The position numbers were made by a program, and so were the translations under genes. Source: an uncultured Xylophilus sp. (GTDB lineage Bacteria > Pseudomonadota > Gammaproteobacteria > Burkholderiales > Burkholderiaceae_C). Taken from it: 59,542 bases of DNA. The DNA lies in NCBI GenBank assembly GCA_913776965.1, contig CAJYQL010000052.1, forward strand, positions 1 through 59,542, read 5' to 3'. Within the stretch, counting starts at the first letter, position 1. Each line of letters opens with the position of its first letter. Shown here piece after piece: positions 1-8,364 of the stretch. The notes beneath the pieces are model-generated. The model was not told the origin of the DNA. It did not search any database and saw only the letters and a program-made list of their open reading frames with translations.

Positions 1-257
1 AGCGCGGCCCAGCTGGTGGGGACAATGCGGGACTGTAGGGGCTCGATGTCGGAACCGCGCCAGAGGCCCTCAATCGCGGCCAGCGCATCATCCGCACTGC
101 GGCCGGGCGCAGTAGGCGAGAGCGGAAAAAGCTGGGCAGACATGGATATGCGTACACCTGTATTTGCATACAGTGTAGAGTATCCCGCCAAGTGGGCAAG
201 CATGATCATCGTCAGTCCTACTCCCGCCCCGACGCGTCGGTATGAACTCAGATCCAT
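1..257 (-). CDS. Partial exported/membrane-anchored hypothetical protein, 3' end outside window
   Basis: An open frame runs from an ATG at 257 leftward off the window edge (85 codons, no stop). The N-terminus has a short basic stretch (SYRR) followed by a small-residue and hydrophobic segment, about residues 9-30, that looks like a signal peptide or membrane anchor. The rest is rich in Pro, Ser and Ala. It follows the primase gene on the same strand after about 45 bp and may be the next gene of that unit. I do not recognise the family. Only the N-terminus is visible, so function is left open. Confidence 0.5.
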   Translation of the reverse strand, partial: MDLSSYRRVGAGVGLTMIMLAHLAGYSTLYANTGVRISMSAQLFPLSPTAPGRSADDALAAIEGLWRGSDIEPLQSRIVPTSWAA

Positions 258-301
258 GTTGGTGCTGCCTTGTCGCGGTTGAAAGACAACCACAAACTGC
301 C

Positions 302-2545
302 TCATTCCATCAATTTCAGATGCTTGTAGACCATGCCGAAATTCCGGCGCTTGCGGCGGTAACCTTTGTCCTCCATGACCTGCGGAAAGGCCTGATTGCT
401 CAAAGGTTCACGTTTGCTTTTGCGCGCATGCTTCGCGTAGGCGTCGTACGCCATGCTTGCGGTGATCTCTGATTCGTCATCCTCGCGACAGCAGTCATCG
501 ATCCAGGCCTGAACAGAGTCTGATCGACGCTTGGCCTCGCGCAAGCACTCGCGCACCGCGTTGCACAAATCCAGCTTTCCGTCGCTGCGGCGGTACATTG
601 CGACGCCCTGCATCAGCCAGTTGAAGATGCCCGGTAGTTCAGCATCGAGATCCTTTTCAAGGTTCACATCGCTGGTTTTGGCCGTCCAACGCGCCTTGCA
701 CGGGATCGGCACGATGCGACGCCACATAGCCTTGTCACCCGCGGCGATCTCCGGCAAGTGATTTGTCGAGATCCAGAGCTTGCCTGGCGGCGTGAAGGTC
801 ACCATCTCGCCATAGTTGGCCCGGGCTGAGATCGTGTCGCCACCGCTGGCCTGCTTCACGAAAGCTTCGTCGAGCCGGCCCTGCGCCAGCTCGGAGCATG
901 CGATGAACAGCGCGTGCTGCAACACCATGAGGGCCGGACTGGGTCCGTTAGGGTTGCCGCTGTACGCCTTGGACAGCACGTTGGGCGAAAGCGATGTTGC
1001 ATAGGGCCCCAGCACCTTGGCGATCATCCGCATGAATACGCCTTTGCCGTTGCCACCCTCCCCGATCATCAGGAAGAAGCGCTGCAGGTCAGGGTCACGG
1101 CACAGAGTTGCACCCATCGCCTGCTGGATGAATTCATGCAGCGCCTGATCTCTGCAGCAGAGCTCGTCCATGAACTGGTCCCAGCGGGATGCGCGGGCTT
1201 GCGGGTCGAACTCAACAGGGCAGTGCAGCGTCAACATGTCCTGCGGCATCGCCGGACGGAAGGTGCCCGTGCGGGTATCAATGACACCGTTCGCTACACC
1301 GATGAGATGGCGGAAGGTGTCCATTTGCTTCGAGTCAATCATCATCGTCGGTAGCGTCTGTGCATGCGCAACGATCGACTTTGCACCGGCCGCCTTCGCG
1401 TAGCCATCGAGCGTCTTGGACGGGCTGCGGGTCTGGTGGTCTTTGACCAATTCGAGCGCAAACTGCACTGGCACCCCCTTGGTAGGGATCCATGCCGGCG
1501 ACCGAAAAGCGAACCAGGCCTCCCGATCGGGATCGAAGCGCAGTCGATCTCCGTATGCTGCACAGAAGTCGTCGGCGAGTGAAGCTTCGGTGTGGACAAC
1601 CGCCTTGCCGTCGCCGCCGTATTGCCGCGCCAAGTAGAACAAGCTGGCGATACCGACGCCGCCGCTCTGCGTGAAGCCGTCCCACGTCTTACGCTGCTCT
1701 TCAACGTCAAACTTTTCGGGCGCCGACTGAGACCAGCGGTCCCAGATGGCACGGCCCTGCGCCGTCGGGTCTACGCTGTGGAGTGCTTGGCCCACCTTGA
1801 GCCAGTCTTTGCGATCGTCGGCGGGGATGCATTCGAGTGCCGCGAGGACCCGCTGATCGACGCCAACCTTCGGCAGGCGGGATTGATCCAGACCAAGACA
1901 TCCAACTGCGCCGCAAACACCAGCAGGACTAGTACCGGCTTCAAAGTCCAACTGGAGCGACCGTACCAAGATCTCCGACGTCAGCGGCTGGTCACGCGGC
2001 TCGTCGCGCAACAGCCGAGTCTGGAAAGGCACCTTGCGCTTGAAATTCCAGGTGCCAGGCAGCCGCATCATCCGAGGCAGGTCGGATACGCTGGCGTCGG
2101 TGCCGAACTTGCCCGCGAGTGCTTTCTGCAGGATCGTGAAGTGCTCGACCGGGATATCCACCAGCCAGTAGGCGTGCAGTTTTTGGTTGGAGGTGTGCAC
2201 GATGAAGTCGGGCGGCACCGCAAGATCCACGAGCTGACGAGGGGTCAGGTCACCCTCGTCCTTGTCGATGAACACGGCATTCACGCGATCGACATCGTCA
2301 CGTCGCCGGCTAGCACCCGTGGTGTTGTTGATAGAAATTGCCACCTCTAGGTCTCGCGCCTGGGCACCCTCGACGAATGCCCAGGCCTTCTTGCCCCACG
2401 CGCCGTAGAAGGTTTGCGGCAATGCGTCGGTGTTGCGCTTGCTGAAGGCCAAGAGGTGGAACAGGCGATCGCCATGAAGGCGACGCACGAAGCCTTTGAT
2501 GGAAGGACGGGCGGCCTGCAGAGCTTCAAGTTGCTCGTCAGTCAT
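302..2545 (-). CDS. Phage/plasmid-type primase-helicase (AEP primase + PriCT-2 + D5N/SF3 helicase)
   Basis: This 747-residue replication protein probably primes and unwinds DNA of a mobile element. Archaeo-eukaryotic-primase motifs are visible near the N-terminus: FIDKDEGD (about 92-99), SNQKLHAYW (119-127) and DLPRMMRLPGT (155-165). A PriCT-2-like segment follows (DDRKDWLKVGQALHS, about 243-257). The C-terminal half is an SF3/P4-type helicase with Walker A GEGGNGKG (495-502), an acidic Walker B-like end at E552, sensor WISTNHLP (591-598) and MWRRI. The ATG at 2545 was chosen over an upstream extension because it overlaps the stop of the AlpA-like gene by 8 bp, which suggests translational coupling. 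Such proteins occur in P4-like satellites and integrative elements. It appears intact. Confidence 0.9.
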   Translation of the reverse strand: MTDEQLEALQAARPSIKGFVRRLHGDRLFHLLAFSKRNTDALPQTFYGAWGKKAWAFVEGAQARDLEVAISINNTTGASRRRDDVDRVNAVFIDKDEGDLTPRQLVDLAVPPDFIVHTSNQKLHAYWLVDIPVEHFTILQKALAGKFGTDASVSDLPRMMRLPGTWNFKRKVPFQTRLLRDEPRDQPLTSEILVRSLQLDFEAGTSPAGVCGAVGCLGLDQSRLPKVGVDQRVLAALECIPADDRKDWLKVGQALHSVDPTAQGRAIWDRWSQSAPEKFDVEEQRKTWDGFTQSGGVGIASLFYLARQYGGDGKAVVHTEASLADDFCAAYGDRLRFDPDREAWFAFRSPAWIPTKGVPVQFALELVKDHQTRSPSKTLDGYAKAAGAKSIVAHAQTLPTMMIDSKQMDTFRHLIGVANGVIDTRTGTFRPAMPQDMLTLHCPVEFDPQARASRWDQFMDELCCRDQALHEFIQQAMGATLCRDPDLQRFFLMIGEGGNGKGVFMRMIAKVLGPYATSLSPNVLSKAYSGNPNGPSPALMVLQHALFIACSELAQGRLDEAFVKQASGGDTISARANYGEMVTFTPPGKLWISTNHLPEIAAGDKAMWRRIVPIPCKARWTAKTSDVNLEKDLDAELPGIFNWLMQGVAMYRRSDGKLDLCNAVRECLREAKRRSDSVQAWIDDCCREDDESEITASMAYDAYAKHARKSKREPLSNQAFPQVMEDKGYRRKRRNFGMVYKHLKLME

Positions 2546-2897
2546 GGCCGGCTCCGTTCGTTTGCTCGGCGGCGCGCTGCGCTGCCCGGCGGTGCATGCG
2601 TTCGTCGCGCTGCAGACGCTGCGCCTCGATGAAGGCCAGCACATCCGACTCCAGCCAGGCGCGGGTGCGGGGACCGGTGACGATTGCCGCAGGGAAAACT
2701 CCGTCTCGGATGCGGTTGTAAAGCGTGCGGCGCGACCAGCCGGCCAGCTCAGCTACTACCGCGCTGGAGAGCATGCGCGGATACGCGAGTCGGGACGCCA
2801 CGGCCTGGATGTGGCGGTTATCGGCGTTGTGCTCCTTCGTGTTGCAGGTAGCGTGCAACCGTGCTGCGGGCTCGGCGTCGGTGTCGTCTTGGTTCAT
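2538..2897 (-). CDS. AlpA/MerR-like small DNA-binding regulator
   Basis: A 119-residue protein with a winged-helix/MerR-like HTH at about residues 40-95: a VVAELAGWSRRTLYNRIRDG segment followed by W-L-E-S-D-V. This is the layout of AlpA-type excision regulators and excisionases of P4-like elements. The C-terminal tail is Arg/Gln-rich. It is transcribed into the primase gene, with its stop overlapping the primase start by 8 bp. In such elements this position belongs to the regulator that activates integrase or replication genes. No integrase is seen next to it in this window. Confidence 0.75.
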   Translation of the reverse strand: MNQDDTDAEPAARLHATCNTKEHNADNRHIQAVASRLAYPRMLSSAVVAELAGWSRRTLYNRIRDGVFPAAIVTGPRTRAWLESDVLAFIEAQRLQRDERMHRRAAQRAAEQTNGAGHD

Positions 2898-2960
2898 GGA
2901 AACCTCTTGTTAGATGGTCCAGCCGAACATCAGCTGGTCGCGTCATCGTCGGCAAAAGGT

Positions 2961-2998
2961 CCCAAATAAAAAAGCGGACCCGCTAAGGGTCCGCTTTA
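2961..2998 (-). terminator. Rho-independent terminator of the 3017-3712 gene
   Basis: An 11-bp perfect stem (AAAGCGGACCC / GGGTCCGCTTT) with loop GCTAA spans 2971-2997. Read on the minus strand it is followed by a TTTTATTT tract (2970 downward). It lies 20 bp after the stop at 3017 and before the AlpA-like gene, so it separates the two units. Confidence 0.85.
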
Positions 2999-3016
2999 CA
3001 GGTAGCAAGAACTTAG

Positions 3017-3712
3017 TTATGCGCTCTGATGAACGATGCTAGCTGAGTCAGCTTCCACGATCATGTCGATCCCTTTCAGCTGCGTCACGATGGCATCGAC
3101 GCCCAGAAAATTGGGAACGTTCTGGCAAACCATTTTGATGTACTTCGCCTTCTTTGTAACCGACGCACCAGCCAGCTCTTCGGGGAGCATCTTCGCCAGC
3201 AGCCCCGCCAGCAAGATTCCCTGGTTATTACGCAGTTTTGTGAGGACGGAGGCCCTGTGACCGCGTTTGCCATTATCGTCATCGTGATTATCATCATCAG
3301 CGGCGACCAATGAGGGCGCGGACTTTACAGAGTCACGGTACGCCAAACCAACAGCATCGACTTCGAAACGTTGCTTCACCAAAAGATCGATTGCATGCTT
3401 GCCGTCGACCTTGGTGTTGCCATCGACTCTACTGAATTTCGACTGAACAGCAACGGCTAATGAACCCCGACCCGACGACGATGCCAGGGAAATCAGGAAC
3501 CGCCTGCGATCCGCGTATTCCTTGGACAACGAGTCGTCATCCCTGACTTCCTTTCGAACACACGGTGTAGCAGCAAAACCCATGCTCAAAAGAACAAGCT
3601 GCCAAACTGCGATCACCCTCACACCCGTCCACGGCCTCAACTTTGCGAAAACCTCGTTCGGAACCTTCGCACCGTACATTGCCATCACACCGTCATTAGA
3701 AACATTACTCAT
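3017..3712 (-). CDS. Hypothetical protein, 231 aa, AT-richer than surroundings
   Basis: I do not recognise this family. The ATG at 3712 has a good ribosome site (GGAG, 8 nt upstream on the minus strand), so it is preferred to the longer frame starting at 3733. Visible features are a hydrophobic patch at about residues 33-48 (WQLVLLSMGFAATP), a Lys/Arg-rich middle, an Asp/His-rich acidic stretch (AADDDNHDDDNG, near 140-150) and an alpha-helical C-terminus. Base composition is less GC-rich than neighbours, and it has its own terminator at 2971-2997, so it behaves as a single-gene cargo unit of the mobile element. Function is unknown. Confidence 0.6.
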   Translation of the reverse strand: MSNVSNDGVMAMYGAKVPNEVFAKLRPWTGVRVIAVWQLVLLSMGFAATPCVRKEVRDDDSLSKEYADRRRFLISLASSSGRGSLAVAVQSKFSRVDGNTKVDGKHAIDLLVKQRFEVDAVGLAYRDSVKSAPSLVAADDDNHDDDNGKRGHRASVLTKLRNNQGILLAGLLAKMLPEELAGASVTKKAKYIKMVCQNVPNFLGVDAIVTQLKGIDMIVEADSASIVHQSA

Positions 3713-4167
3713 AAAAATCTCCAAGTTAGCCACTCAGCAGGAATTTGCCGAGAATCTTGAAGAAAACATGAGCTGAAGGATGTAAGAACATTGCGACCTT
3801 TTTGAATAAACCAACAAACAGTCAGTACTTATACACCAACTAAGCACCTAGATGGGAATTTCAAGTTGTACATAGAAAATTTAATTTTGACTGAAGGCCT
3901 GAACTTTTCCGTGTTGTTGCCCGCGCGCCCCCCCCCCGAGGATGAGTGGTGGGCGTGTAGGCTTTTTTTGTATTTTTGCTCTACAAAACATGGGGGGCTT
4001 AGAGCGGCGTAGACAGGTTGCAGCCAGCCCTACACCTGCTGCACACAAGCTTGTAGCGACTCCCGCTGTGCAAACGGAGATGGTTCCTGTAGCGTTGAAC
4101 ATTAGCGCTTCAACTTGACGATGTGGATCCCCTAGCCTGTGGGTGAAGTTCGGGGCGCCCTCGCCTG
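3713..4167. other. 455-bp gene-free stretch, AT-rich, with a 10-C run
   Basis: No convincing gene is present: a 73-codon minus frame at 3881-4102 has biased composition and no ribosome site. The part next to the 3712 start is AT-rich (about 3760-3895) and probably holds that gene's promoter. A run of ten C sits at 3928-3937, followed by a T-rich block near 3962-3975. Confidence 0.5.
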
Positions 4168-5379
4168 CTAAGTTGCAACAACGCCTGGGGCAGCATCGTC
4201 ATCAAGACCATCCATGCTTGCATCGTCAGGCACGTCAATCGGCCCATAGCTTGCCCGAGCTACTTTAGCCATAGCCCGCATGGTGCCGATCTCGCCGTCG
4301 AACGTCCGCTCCATCCGTTGAACATGTTCAACCAGCCACGCGATCATTGATGGCCAGCTTTCACGGTTGTATCCGTCGAACGGTGCCTTGAATTCGACAA
4401 GTGATACCTTCTTTTCTTCCAGGCGGCGCCATGTAAGAGCTTGGCCGTAAGTCGCTTCGATTCGAGCGCGATTGGCAAACAAGTGATCAAAGAGCGCTTT
4501 GTTGATGTCTTTGGATCGCGTGTTGACCGCAAACTCGACACGTGCTTGGTCATGGTTGAAGATCATTGAGTAGTAAATACCACTCATGCCCGATCCCGCA
4601 TTGAGCCAGTGATCGCGACCGGGGCTGACATTGCCGTAGAGTTCGACGTTCGCTATACGAAGCGCGTCAAGCGTCGCATGCCAAAAGTCAGCACGAAGCT
4701 GATGGCGAGCAGCTTGGCCTCGTGCAGATTCCTCTTCTTCCTCTTCCTTTTCGGAAATGCCGATCATGAGTTGCTCGGCCTCCGGCAAAGGAATCACCTG
4801 TTCGACTGACAAGAACAACTGGCCGCCGTCTGCGAAGGGCGTGACCCTGAAGCACTTGACGAACACCCGGTGCTTGAGCAGCCACAAGACGGTAGAAGTG
4901 ACTTCCTTGCGGAACTGCGCGGCCACCATGATGAGGCGCTGGTCATGCCCCGTGTTGATGACAGCCTCATCGAAGTCTTCTAGCCCGAGGAAATCGCAGA
5001 TCAGCGATTGCGCGTTCTGCCCCAACTGCTGCTTGTCCAAGTGCATCTGGAAGATCGCCGCAACTTGAGACTTGGACAGCGTCGAGCAGTACGACGCATA
5101 CTTGAGCGCCTGCCACACTACATCTTTGCCTGAATCGTCGAGCTTGTTTTCGATGATGACTAGGCTGCCTTGCTTGTCGAGCGCGAGGAGATCCAGTCGC
5201 TCCTTGGTGTCATCAAAGCCGTCGAACTCCTTCTGAATGATCAGTAGTTCCTCGCCCAGTGCGTCGGGCTGATGGGCTAACCACTCCTGCAGGTGATGCC
5301 GTTCGGTGAGGCCGAGCGCCGAGAACGACATGCGTTTTAGTTTGGCAATGCGGTTGGAGACGCTGTCGATACGGTACAT
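4168..5379 (-). CDS. PD-(D/E)XK nuclease-like protein with C-terminal DUF4268-like domain
   Basis: A 403-residue protein. The N-terminal region carries a nuclease-fold signature: R61-L-D63, then beta-strand VIIENK with E77 and K79, then Q90-x3-Y94 (QALKY), as in NucS/DUF91-type enzymes. A glutamate run (EKEEEEEES, near 210-218) links to a C-terminal half with tryptophan- and acid-rich segments (about 220-380) matching my recollection of DUF4268 proteins. It lies 24 bp downstream of a coiled-coil/HTH gene on the same strand. Such proteins are common mobile-element cargo and have been suspected of anti-phage or repair roles. The family call is from motif recognition; the biological role is inference. 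Confidence 0.65.
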   Translation of the reverse strand: MYRIDSVSNRIAKLKRMSFSALGLTERHHLQEWLAHQPDALGEELLIIQKEFDGFDDTKERLDLLALDKQGSLVIIENKLDDSGKDVVWQALKYASYCSTLSKSQVAAIFQMHLDKQQLGQNAQSLICDFLGLEDFDEAVINTGHDQRLIMVAAQFRKEVTSTVLWLLKHRVFVKCFRVTPFADGGQLFLSVEQVIPLPEAEQLMIGISEKEEEEEESARGQAARHQLRADFWHATLDALRIANVELYGNVSPGRDHWLNAGSGMSGIYYSMIFNHDQARVEFAVNTRSKDINKALFDHLFANRARIEATYGQALTWRRLEEKKVSLVEFKAPFDGYNRESWPSMIAWLVEHVQRMERTFDGEIGTMRAMAKVARASYGPIDVPDDASMDGLDDDAAPGVVAT

Positions 5380-5403
5380 AGACGGGCGTGATGGAAGTGG
5401 ATG

Positions 5404-5859
5404 TCAATCGGTAGGCAGAGCACCTGCCCGCATGGAGCGCACGGCGACTAGTGTCAGCAGTTGACGGTCATCTGGGCGGCAGTGCCCCTGCTCCCAAGCA
5501 TTGATCTTTTGTGCCGACACGCCAGCGAGGCGGCCGTACCGCGCGGCGGACACGCCAAGCTTCGCGCGGTGGGCCGCCAGACGTGACGGGCTAAATCGCC
5601 GGCGTACCGATCCGTCATCCGCAACACCAGCAGCATCAACATCATGGGATCGGCCGCTATGGCGCGGGTGGCCGACTGCTGCGTTCCACTTCTCCAGCTG
5701 CCTGATCACCTTGGTCAGGTTGTTGACCTCAACCCTTAGGTCTGTCACCGCCTTGCACTGTTGCGCGAGCGCTTTGCGCAACGTCTCAGCTTCGGCTCGA
5801 ACCTCTTTGCGGGCGAGACATTGGATCTCATCTTTGAGGATGGCAGCAATGTTGGGCAT
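5404..5859 (-). CDS. Coiled-coil plus XRE-type helix-turn-helix protein
   Basis: A 151-residue protein with two parts. Residues about 5-60 form a charged heptad-like helix (KDEIQCLARKEVRAEAETL then VTDLRVEVNNLTKVIRQLE), probably a dimerising coiled coil. Residues about 88-140 are an XRE-like HTH (RLAAHRAKLGVSAARYGRLAG, then SAQKINAWEQGHCRP). This architecture is a recurring betaproteobacterial family of unknown role. It sits just upstream of the nuclease-like gene with the same orientation, so it may regulate it or work with it. The 265 bp to its right hold the divergent promoter region with the 6125 gene. Confidence 0.75.
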   Translation of the reverse strand: MPNIAAILKDEIQCLARKEVRAEAETLRKALAQQCKAVTDLRVEVNNLTKVIRQLEKWNAAVGHPRHSGRSHDVDAAGVADDGSVRRRFSPSRLAAHRAKLGVSAARYGRLAGVSAQKINAWEQGHCRPDDRQLLTLVAVRSMRAGALPTD

Positions 5860-6124
5860 GGGCGCATTCTGCGACAGGCGATGCCGATGCAGAGCAGCTC
5901 ACACTGCTGGTGACTGCGCAGAAGAGTGGCAATGCACCCACGTGCCCGGACCAGCATACTGACCTTTGATCCATAGCAACTACCACATCCACGAATTCTT
6001 AGCTACCGACCCCGAGGTGGGTCCGTTGGTGCTCTTTTGCCTAGCGGGCAAACATTGGCTCATCTGGACCGGTTCTGTCGAACCGCCGGATTCATTAGCC
6101 TAACCTCCACGCAAAGGACTCCAC

Positions 6125-6625
6125 ATGCCTACCAAGCTCGAAGAAATTCTCCCCTACCACTACCGCATCGTCAAAGCGCTTCCGTTCACCACCGAAATCG
6201 GCACCACCCTCGAAATGCAGTTCGGAACGAGGCCACTCGAGCTCAGATTTCGTAAGCCCAAAGAAGGCGCGGATACGATCACGTGCGCCAACCGCTCGAA
6301 CGGCTTCATCGTCCGCGTCGAGCGAGGAGCGATGTGTACTTGGGCGGGCCCGTACCCGTTCAAATTGACTGACCACGGCTTCTACGAGTTCGTCCTCCAC
6401 GCGGAACCGAGATCGAGTCGGACAGTGTGTGGAACTATCCATATCGTCTGTCGGCCGCTGAACGACGATGAAAGAATCTGCTTGCATCCGGTGATCTTCG
6501 ACGCTTATGTGATGGGAGGCTCCGGGGAAATGGCGAGCGACGAGTTGTTCACCCTCGAACATTATTACGACACGGTCACAAACGAAGACGATCCCACGGA
6601 GTGGACGGGATCCGAGTTCGGCTGA
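6125..6625 (+). CDS. Hypothetical protein, 166 aa
   Basis: The ATG at 6125 follows AAGGACTCC, a plausible ribosome site. I do not recognise the family. The sequence looks like a compact beta-rich soluble domain (TEIGTTLEMQFGTRPLELRF, GFIVRVERGAMCTW, YEFVLHAEP) with an acidic C-terminal tail (TNEDDPTEWTGSEFG) and no signal peptide or membrane helix. It is transcribed away from the HTH/nuclease pair and ends 38 bp before a hairpin. An overlapping minus frame (6095-6655) is discarded because it lacks a ribosome site and coherent domains. Confidence 0.55.
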   Translation: MPTKLEEILPYHYRIVKALPFTTEIGTTLEMQFGTRPLELRFRKPKEGADTITCANRSNGFIVRVERGAMCTWAGPYPFKLTDHGFYEFVLHAEPRSSRTVCGTIHIVCRPLNDDERICLHPVIFDAYVMGGSGEMASDELFTLEHYYDTVTNEDDPTEWTGSEFG

Positions 6626-6663
6626 ACAATAAGTTGGTGACATAGACAGCATCACAATCCGAG

Positions 6664-6699
6664 CGGCCCTGGATCTTTGAACGTTCAGGGCCGTTATTC
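6664..6699 (+). terminator. Possible weak terminator after the 6125 gene
   Basis: An 8-bp stem (CGGCCCTG at 6664-6671 and CAGGGCCG at 6686-6693) with a 14-nt loop is followed by TTATTC. The long loop and short T tract make it a weak candidate. Confidence 0.45.
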
Positions 6700-6867
6700 A
6701 TCTGGCTTCGTTATCGGTCGCAGGCCGGGACCTTGGTGGATAGACCTTAGCAGCCGGCCCAGAGCATTACCGAACAAAGCAGATGACGCGGACGACTTCG
6801 ACCGTTGGACTTGGCTTCGCACTCTACCGGGCTAGTGACTTTCGCTGTCGACTGAAGCAGGCGAACA

Positions 6868-8286
6868 TTGGTGGTGTTCCGATCGTGTACGGCGGAACCT
6901 GCGCGTCCAGACCTGAACCTTACATCGACTTTTGATGTGACTGGTGCAAAGGCTACCCTCGACGCAATGCCCGCCGCAGGAACCGCTGTTGTGCGCGAGT
7001 TGAGGGCAAAACGGCTCGGCATCGATCACCTGATAGTCGATGAATACCAAGACTGCACGCCCGCTCAACATCGGCTGATCGCTGCGTTGGCCCGCAAGGC
7101 GCGGACGACGATGGTGGTGGGCGACCCGATGCAAGCTATCTATGGGTTCGGCGGCAGTCGCTATCGCTCGCTCCGCAAGGTGCTGCGCAAAGCAGGCGTC
7201 GAGGGCGAGGTGCAGGTCCGCCGTCTTGACCGGTCGCGTCGCCTGACACCGCAGATCGCTGTCCTGGCCTCGGCCATCAGCCGGCCGTTGGGTGCAGAGA
7301 CAATCAAGTCGGCTAAGCATGAAGTCGATGGTCGGGTGCCCAAGCTGCTGATGGCCCCGGACATGAACACCTTAGGACGCGACATAGCTGGGCGCATTCA
7401 GCGTCTGCTGTCCAAAGGCATCAAACCTCGCCAGATCGCGCTACTTGGCCGGGTGAAGGCCCTGCTTCACCCCGTGGCGCAGCACCTTCGTGCCCTCGGC
7501 ATTCCGACCATCCTGGCGGACACCGACAAACACCTGGGCGATGTGTTGAACGTGCTGTGGCTAGCTGACCGTGTAGAGCAGATGCACGACTTGGGAGCAG
7601 GGCTCTTCGGGGTCGGTGCAAAGAAGCGCAACCGAAGGCGAATACAGTTGTCTCCGGATTTCGAGCGTGACTTACGCGATGAGTTGAGTACCGGTCAGGA
7701 TGTCTACCTTAGCCTGACTGGTGATGACGCAGTTACCGAAACCGTGGATGTCAATAACTGCGACGAGTCGAAGGTCAATGCCCGGTGGACAAAGTTCGTC
7801 GCTGAGTTGGCAAAGATGCGACGTGGAAGTGATCTCGAAGGCCGGTATCGCATGTGCGCCCTCGCCTTTTTGCGGCTGCATGGCGGGGTACGTGCCAACA
7901 AGGGCATGCGCGACCAGCTGAATGCCTGGACGCCCCGATGCCGAGACTTCGCAGACGCTGCAGCCATGGCCCAGCAGCTGCGAGCTGTTCAAGGTCGGAA
8001 GGCCATTCATTGCTCGTCCATCCACGGCGCCAAGGGCATGGAATGGGACTATGTATTCGTATTGGGTATGACCGAGGGCGTGTTGCCTGACCGTCGCGCG
8101 AAGACGAAGGAGCAGCGGGATGAAGAGCGGCGCATTTTGTACGTTGCCGTCACGCGGGCCGCGCGTAGGCTGTGGTTGGCGCATGCCCCGGTAAAAGTGG
8201 CAAAAGTCCAGCGCGAGTACCGCCAGTTGAGCGCCCTTGTAGCTGGTCTATCGCCTATAGTCCTGAAAAAGACCAAGGTGCGTTGA
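6868..8286 (+). CDS. UvrD/Rep-type SF1 helicase, N-terminally truncated
   Basis: The frame encodes the C-terminal two-thirds of a UvrD-like DNA helicase. Visible motifs: II (VDEYQD, 57-62), III (VVGDPMQAIYGFGG, 83-96), a DRSRRLT motif IV-like segment, V (IHGAKGMEWDYVFVLG) and VI (RRILYVAVTRAARRLWL). Motif I, the Walker A GxGKT loop that normally lies well upstream of motif II, is absent, and the preceding 240 bp contain nothing resembling it. The true start is therefore unclear (TTG 6868 or ATG 6967). Without Walker A the product should not hydrolyse ATP, so this is best read as a 5'-truncated gene. It ends 80 bp before an IS. Confidence 0.75.
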   Translation: MVVFRSCTAEPARPDLNLTSTFDVTGAKATLDAMPAAGTAVVRELRAKRLGIDHLIVDEYQDCTPAQHRLIAALARKARTTMVVGDPMQAIYGFGGSRYRSLRKVLRKAGVEGEVQVRRLDRSRRLTPQIAVLASAISRPLGAETIKSAKHEVDGRVPKLLMAPDMNTLGRDIAGRIQRLLSKGIKPRQIALLGRVKALLHPVAQHLRALGIPTILADTDKHLGDVLNVLWLADRVEQMHDLGAGLFGVGAKKRNRRRIQLSPDFERDLRDELSTGQDVYLSLTGDDAVTETVDVNNCDESKVNARWTKFVAELAKMRRGSDLEGRYRMCALAFLRLHGGVRANKGMRDQLNAWTPRCRDFADAAAMAQQLRAVQGRKAIHCSSIHGAKGMEWDYVFVLGMTEGVLPDRRAKTKEQRDEERRILYVAVTRAARRLWLAHAPVKVAKVQREYRQLSALVAGLSPIVLKKTKVR

Positions 8287-8364
8287 CGGGCTTGACAACG
8301 GGTTTGCTAGATGCAAACGCAAGATAACTTGGCAAATTTAATCTCGGGGCACTGGTGTGCTTTA

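Noticed and set aside
16-282. Plus-strand 88-codon frame at the window start
   Set aside because: The minus strand here has a better gene: an ATG near a ribosome site, a signal-like N-terminus and an open frame to the edge.
3881-4102. Minus-strand 73-codon frame in the gene-free stretch
   Set aside because: No ribosome site, includes the C10 tract, and no resemblance to any protein family.
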